Assembly (NCBI GenBank): GCA_019188255.1 | Contig: JAETXT010000002.1 | Location: forward strand, 62,001 to 126,000 | Source of the DNA: Verticillium longisporum | Taxonomy: Eukaryota > Ascomycota > Sordariomycetes > Glomerellales > Plectosphaerellaceae | DNA length: 64,000 bases | Direction: 5' to 3' | Part shown: positions 59,016-64,000 of the stretch, piece after piece | Numbering within the stretch: position 1 is the first letter of the stretch | Layout of the letters: every line of letters begins with the position of its first letter | Notes under the pieces: generated by a model | Databases searched by the model: none | What the model saw: the letters and a program-made list of their open reading frames with translations, nothing else | Told to the model about the DNA's origin: nothing | Position numbers and translations under genes: made by a program

Positions 59016-59546
59016 CTTGAAGATTGTTAGATTGGGCTGCTGAATGGGGGTCTCGTGCAAGCTGCGGCTGGTGTTCAAGCTGTTGATGTTCAAGCTGTTG
59101 ATGTTCAAGCTGTTGATGTTCAAGCTGTTGATGTTCAAGCTGTTGATGTTCAAGCTGTTGATGTTCTGGATACTGCTTTTCGACGTGATTTACAGCGGCT
59201 CCAGACGGCCTTTTAATCCACGAGTTGAGCTACAAGTCGGTCGAAGCGGTCGCGCGCGATCACGATGGCAACAGTATAATGACGCTTCCATTGCTACAAA
59301 TACTCGTATTTCCACTGAAAACAGACGATTTCAACGACCATGGTAGCATTGAGGCCCTCAGGCCCGGGCTCAGATCTGCATCCTTCAGCCTGACAGTGCT
59401 GCGGCTCGCTCTTCGGCCGGCGAAAATTCGCCGCCCCACATCCCCGGACGGCGGGACCGGGGTATGACCCACGGGAGGCCGCTCTGACCCCGCGTCAACC
59501 CAAAGTCAATGATGTCATGTCGCGAGACCGCGTGAGGCTGTGCCTC
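59016..59546. other. Upstream region of fasciclin gene with 15-bp tandem repeat
   Basis: Contains the 15-bp array described separately, then 3' flank of the Zn2Cys6 gene. No other feature seen. Confidence 0.55.
59073..59162. repeat. Six exact copies of a 15-bp tandem repeat
   Basis: Unit GTTCAAGCTGTTGAT repeated six times, immediately upstream (about 58 bp) of the fasciclin start on the opposite strand. The 15-bp unit keeps the upstream frame open, encoding N-I-N-S-L repeats if translated. Confidence 0.9.
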
Positions 59547-61082
59547 TTAGAGACGCGTCTGCTCCAACTCGCGCTCAATGGACAGGCTCGCCACATACCG
59601 GCGCGTAATGGCATCGTAGTCGTTGAGCCAAGTTCGCAGCCACCGCGATGATTGCAAGACTGTTGTCGTGTACGAGGCCAAGAAAGGGTCGATCGTGTCT
59701 AGGACCAGCGCCACGTCTTCCAGTTTCTGCATGTTGGCCGAAAGCGCGACTTGGTCCGTAGTCGAGATCTGGCCGAGGCTGTTATGGAGCCCTGTAACGG
59801 CGACGTGAGCCTGTATCAGCACGAAATGGGCATGCAGGACGGCCGGACCAATTGTCAAGGATGGGAGTCCAAGCATCATGGAGGGGCTCATGTCGGAGAA
59901 GATCTGTATTGCACCGTGGCACGCCTTGAGGAGGCTCTGCAACGTGAAGACCACTTCCGTCGAGAGTTTGGCCGGAGCTGCAAAGTCCTTCACTCCAATC
60001 TTGCCTGGCACATACGGCCCAGCAAACAGTGCCTTGTTCGTCTGCGTGTGCAAGACAACCTCATGAATAAGTAGACCCGCGATCTCCCGCCAAAAGCTAA
60101 AGACGGGGCGGCTGGCGAGGGCTGCCGGCAGTTGAGCATGCCAAGCCAAGACAAGGCCGCGGAGGGTGGCCATCTGGTCCCTAGCGTCTTCAACACTATT
60201 ATAGACTGTGAGGTCGCATAGGCCTAGCTTGCCCGCAATTTGGTTGCAAATTTTCATGATTCGTGCCATGTGAGCAAGACAGTCGTCGGTCTTATCCAGG
60301 CACTGGATGCACTCCTCAAGGTATGGCGTCCATGTGACGATGGTTGGTCGCCTGATGCAGAGCGAATTTGAAGCTGCTGCGAGAAAGCAAGCGATCCACG
60401 TCTTTCTGGCGTCCAAAGACGTCGGATTCTCAGTCTCAGAAAAGTAAGCCGGGGGTGTTCTGACGAGCTGAGGCCCAGCAATGCCAATGTCAATGGCCAT
60501 GTCAACCGCCAACTGCGTCAGCTGGTAGCAATGTCCGTGAGGCACCTGTCTGGCTTGTCGAAACCAGAATGCTGCCGTCAGGAGAGCCTTGACCATTTCT
60601 AGGGAACGGTTTCCTTTGGCGATGATCTCCTCCCCGAATATGGACATGGCCTTGAGGACTAGCTCTTCCTGTACATGTGCCGGGAGCAGTGTGTCGCCGG
60701 GGAAAGCGAGCAGGGCCAAAAGCAGAAGCGATGATGTCTCCCTGAGGTGATCGAGGTCCGTATCGGCAACAGAGAGGAAGGGCCACACTACGGCATTGTG
60801 GGCGGTATAAGCAGTAAGAACGCGTCTCTGCTCATCGTGATGAATTCTCGCGTCAATGAACGGGATGAGCGACTCGTCAGTGGGGGTATCCCTCAACCGT
60901 CGGCTTGTAAGCTCCTCGACCTGTGCCTCTAGTTCGGCAATGCGGTCGCGCTGGAATCGTGGCGCTGCAGGAACACATTCGACCCCTGCACGCTTGCAGC
61001 GGTCACATTTCCCCGTGGAGGAAGCCTCGCATTTGGCTTTGAGTTTCTGGCAGAGCTCGCAGGCCCGAGATCGTTGCTTCAT
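59547..61082 (-). CDS. Zn2Cys6 fungal transcription factor
   Basis: A single-exon nuclear regulator of 511 residues. The N-terminal binuclear cluster has six Cys in CELCQKLKAKC and, after eight residues, CDRCKRAGVEC. A linker and short coiled-coil dimerisation segment follow (RDRIAELEAQVEELTSRRL). The remaining ~400 residues are helical, with a middle-homology-like block (WFRQARQVPHGHCYQLTQLAVDMAIDIGIA; LDARKTWIACFLAAASNSL) characteristic of small fungal Zn2Cys6 factors with an abbreviated regulatory domain. No intron is needed. It is flanked by the fasciclin gene and the gene-poor right end, so its targets cannot be inferred. Confidence 0.9.
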   Translation of the reverse strand: MKQRSRACELCQKLKAKCEASSTGKCDRCKRAGVECVPAAPRFQRDRIAELEAQVEELTSRRLRDTPTDESLIPFIDARIHHDEQRRVLTAYTAHNAVVWPFLSVADTDLDHLRETSSLLLLALLAFPGDTLLPAHVQEELVLKAMSIFGEEIIAKGNRSLEMVKALLTAAFWFRQARQVPHGHCYQLTQLAVDMAIDIGIAGPQLVRTPPAYFSETENPTSLDARKTWIACFLAAASNSLCIRRPTIVTWTPYLEECIQCLDKTDDCLAHMARIMKICNQIAGKLGLCDLTVYNSVEDARDQMATLRGLVLAWHAQLPAALASRPVFSFWREIAGLLIHEVVLHTQTNKALFAGPYVPGKIGVKDFAAPAKLSTEVVFTLQSLLKACHGAIQIFSDMSPSMMLGLPSLTIGPAVLHAHFVLIQAHVAVTGLHNSLGQISTTDQVALSANMQKLEDVALVLDTIDPFLASYTTTVLQSSRWLRTWLNDYDAITRRYVASLSIERELEQTRL

Positions 61083-63731
61083 GGTGGAAATGTCAGCAAA
61101 GGTTGACTATGCAATGAGGGATATGATGATGCTGAAAAGATGCAACGGCCAGCAGCCTACATGGAGTGGGAGAAATCCTCCGCATTGCTGCGGCACAGCC
61201 ACTCACCACGCTACAGTCGGAGTTGATCCTTCCGCATGCAGCAAGACGGCGAGATATGGGTCTCTGTCCCCATGGAATCACTGGAATTCCATGGACCTAC
61301 GTCGAAGATCGGCTAGAATTGGTTCAGCGGTAAGTAAAACGCGATCAGAACCTGAACAGACCGCATTTTCTGAACTGAAGCCAACATCAGTCTTCGTCAA
61401 CATGTGAAGGACCAGAGACCCTAAGAAAACCCATCCACGCGTGGCCTTTCCTACGATAAAGCAGAGGAGGGCCAGCTTGCAAGCCGTCTTGGGGACTTCA
61501 ACTTCCATTGGAAGGCATGTATACAGCATTGAGACCGCCTTGACTTGTTACCGATACGTAGAACAGTCAAGGCGATGAAATCGCATTCATTACTTCGGTA
61601 AAAGTACCTATGCCTAGAAGCGCATTTACTAGATCCCGAGGTTATTGGTCTTGTAGGATTTTAATTGCAGTCACATGTAGATCATTGATGATACTATTGA
61701 TACCAGCTCCAAAAACAACCTCGAGGCCTAGGGCGAAGCATTTAGCACTTCATATAGAGTCAGACCTGCGAGGCAGAAGGGTCACTTAGACGCTGCGTGC
61801 ATATTTGCTTACTCTGCGCAAAAGAAGACACGTGAAAGTATGGCTGGAAGAGCGCAGTAGTCTGAGAATGATCGAGAAACCTATTGGCTCGAGTAAGCGA
61901 GTTAGCTGGTAATCACATTACGAAGGCAATACTGCAAAGGGAGAACCGTGAGGACAATAGCAGAAACATGTGCTATGAGCCTGTGTGAACATTGCATTTG
62001 GGAAGGGCTTCAGGGATCAAGGTGTCAGGAGACCCCTGCGGAGCCACGGTACAGGGGGCTAGTCAGGGGCTAAGGGCTACGAGAACGTATATATAAGGAC
62101 CGCGGAGGGCCCTCCAAGCTGCGGAGGGCCCTCCAAGCTGCGGAGGGCCAGAATTCAGATGTATTCCGACCCCATACCTATTATCTATTGCCTGCGGACC
62201 ACGTGTGGAAGACCTCTTCACTCTGCTCCAAATCAAGCACTGACACAAGGGAAGGAAGGGGCTAACAATGTGTTATCGCAGATCAAGCAACATGTAGTTT
62301 ACGTTGTGTTTGATATTTGCTACTGCATTGCCCGCCGTTGACTTATACAGTCTCTGAGCCGTCTACTGCTCATATGTGCTCCAAGCCCAGCAGTATCGGA
62401 AACCTGAATTCAAACTCCGCATGCGCCAAGTCCCAACATCTTTCGTCGGAAGCACTGCGACTTACCAACGCAATCACTTATCCCTGTTGAAAGCTGTGAT
62501 AATAACACACATGATCCAGCACGAAGGGTGGGCTGACGATATATGTTCGGCACCGCGGATACTGACAGCAATGCTCGCCGACGATCCAACATCCTGAATA
62601 GCAGCCGCAAGAGTAATAAGTGTGCTTCATCAGACACATCCTTCTAAGATATCAGTGCTCTGGACGCGAGTAGATGCCTGTCAAATTATCTCAGGTTTGA
62701 CAACCCAGACTTACTTCCTGGACACGCTGTTAAGAGTAATCTCGGTATTGGAGCTCTTCACTTAGATGATCTGGGAGATTAGAGCCTGGATATCGGAGGT
62801 GAATGATGTGGGTATATCTTGGGCACAACAGCACTATTAATCGTTGGTAGACTGTATAACTATATGGAAACGTCGGAGGCAAGCTCTGAGTCGATGCTCC
62901 ATGATAGTATCAAGTCCCACGTCACGACAGTCATAAAGAATCCTTGGCCCTAAGATGGTGTTCAAAGCAATCGATCTTCTGAAGGGCAATCATTGACGCT
63001 GCATGACTCGTCATAATCCGCTTGTTAACGATTTACACCCAGTCACAATGACTCCAGTGTTCTCATCAATGTTCATTTCAATATACTAGGTCTTCGGTTT
63101 CCTCCCAATGACGCTTTCATGGCTACCATCCGGCTTTGACAAGAACTCGCGACATACAATCAACACGCTGACTACACATCTGTTCATATTGGCCTCGTTA
63201 ACGTCATTTGCAAATTTGAGTCGCAGCAACTTTTCTGGTTTGGCTTGCTGTGCACCCGTCCAAATCAGAGAGGAGTTTTGTTCCATTGACTGTAAACTGA
63301 TAAAAGTCCGGTTACAGAAAGTCGTAGCGAAGGTGATAGATGGAGAAACGATCAAGGTTAAACATGAGTTCCGGATAGTCCATGGGTTCGTCATTGTATT
63401 GTCTTCCAATCCGCTGATTGTTTGCTATACGATAAAGAATTCTAGAAGAACGTGAACGAAGTTCGTTTACAATATTGCAAAGCTTGAGGGTGCGGTTTAT
63501 TCGACGAACTGTCTAACACAACTTGGTTTTAATGGCTTTCCAAAGAGGTCTCAGGCCGATCCATTAAAATTATGACGGTGTGCCTACCCAACACTGTCTT
63601 GCAATGCCAACATGTGTAACACATCTACAAAACCTCCTGAGTGCAGAAAAGGCGATTTCAACAGGGCTACTAGTCTTGTCTCGTATACTTAAAAAACTTG
63701 AGTATTGCGTAGATATCTGCTTGACTATAGC
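61083..63731. other. AT-richer, gene-poor region with short repeat and ORF relics
   Basis: By eye clearly less GC-rich than the rest of the window. No intact gene. It holds a 19-bp tandem repeat (62102-62150). On the minus strand at about 63086-63455, two overlapping frames look partly protein-like (one contains FANDVNEANMNRCVVSVLIV, another MDYPELMFNLDRFSIYHLRY before stops), suggesting a frameshifted relic. I could not identify it. Confidence 0.4.
62102..62150. repeat. 19-bp tandem repeat with GGAGGGCCCTCC palindrome
   Basis: Two full copies and one partial copy of a unit containing the perfect palindrome GGAGGGCCCTCC joined by AAGCTGC, just downstream of a TATATATAA sequence (about 62090). 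Function unknown. Confidence 0.8.
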
Positions 63732-63998
63732 CTACAGCTTCTCCTGGCCGACTGTTGATGGTTCCGCCTTTCGCGGCAAGATTCCCCCAAGGCTATGAAA
63801 CTCAGCCTGCAGCACGCCCTGGTCGGTCGTGTGATACGAATTGAAGAATCCGTGGAGATAGGCGCGACCGCGTTCGTCGTCTATCAGAAACGAATGACGC
63901 GATAGGCCGCCATGAGTGATGCCGAGGCCATGCAGCCTAGCCAAAACGGCCTGGCATTTGCCCATATCGTGAATAGTGGCCAGACGGGCCTTCAGTCT
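63732..63998 (-). CDS. Kinase-like protein, C-terminal part, 5'-partial, catalytic Asp positions lost
   Basis: The frame is open to the right edge and ends at 63732. CQAVLARLHGLGITHGG matches the catalytic-loop region of a group of fungal orphan kinase-like proteins (often mis-annotated 'alpha-galactosidase A'), where the family reads H-G-D-V/L-N-x-x-N-F-L-I. Here the Asp is Gly and both Asn positions are changed (HGGLSRHSFLI). The later metal-binding Asp of I-D-F is also Gly (AYLHGFF). The end LQAEFHSLGG resembles the family's C-terminus. It is probably an inactive or decaying copy. The identification rests on about 60 residues and memory of the family. Confidence 0.5.
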   Translation of the reverse strand, partial: RLKARLATIHDMGKCQAVLARLHGLGITHGGLSRHSFLIDDERGRAYLHGFFNSYHTTDQGVLQAEFHSLGGILPRKAEPSTVGQEKL

Positions 63999-64000
63999 CT

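Noticed and set aside
59073..59162. CRISPR-like array
   Set aside because: The 15-bp units are contiguous with no spacers, and the genome is eukaryotic.

Overview
The window is nuclear DNA of a filamentous ascomycete, most likely a Sordariomycete. The reasons are short introns (about 41-121 bp) with GTNNGT donors, CTNAC-like branch sites and phased joins; a ferricrocin-type siderophore synthetase; Zn2Cys6, C2H2 and bZIP regulators; GPI-tailed secreted proteins; and recurring TACCTACC/AGGTAGGTA promoter tracts. I cannot name the species. I reconstructed about 22 protein genes with exon joins, plus partial genes at both edges. I saw no rRNA, tRNA, intact transposon or CRISPR array.

Layout. 1-6.2 kb: the 3' part of a ferricrocin/SidC-type NRPS (A-T-C-T-C-T-C), then a small GPI-anchored secreted protein. 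8-13.7 kb: housekeeping genes TIM17 (+), an N-terminal-nucleophile asparaginase (-) and the DUG2-like glutathione-degradation subunit (-), with six GATA-factor motifs upstream of the asparaginase. 14.3-16.8 kb: a tentative small gene and a nucleoside 2-deoxyribosyltransferase-like gene. 16.9-29.1 kb: a metabolic island of succinate-semialdehyde dehydrogenase-type ALDH, MFS sugar transporter, cyclase-family hydrolase, C2H2+Zn2Cys6 regulator, SDR and 3-isopropylmalate dehydrogenase. 29.4-48 kb: TAPT1/Emp65-like membrane protein, dienelactone hydrolase, GMC oxidoreductase, modin-like protein, Cdc4-like F-box/WD40 protein and a secreted PLC-like phosphodiesterase. 48.7-61.1 kb: a long Gln/His-rich bZIP factor, a 3.9 kb gene-free stretch, a LYR-family mitochondrial protein, a two-domain fasciclin GPI protein and a Zn2Cys6 regulator. 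61.1-64 kb: visibly AT-richer, gene-poor DNA ending in a decayed-looking kinase-like gene cut by the right edge.

The most striking pattern is that five otherwise well-conserved genes (NRPS, asparaginase, DUG2, cyclase, bZIP) are each broken by exactly one missing base, each next to a homopolymer run. The MFS transporter has a single in-frame TGA at a conserved Trp. The uniform sign and homopolymer context point first to assembly or base-calling error. I therefore annotate these genes as broken CDSs rather than confident pseudogenes. I found no clearly new biological system. The best candidates for follow-up are the regulator-centred metabolic island, the secreted protein beside the siderophore synthetase, and the kinase-like protein whose two catalytic Asp positions are Gly.
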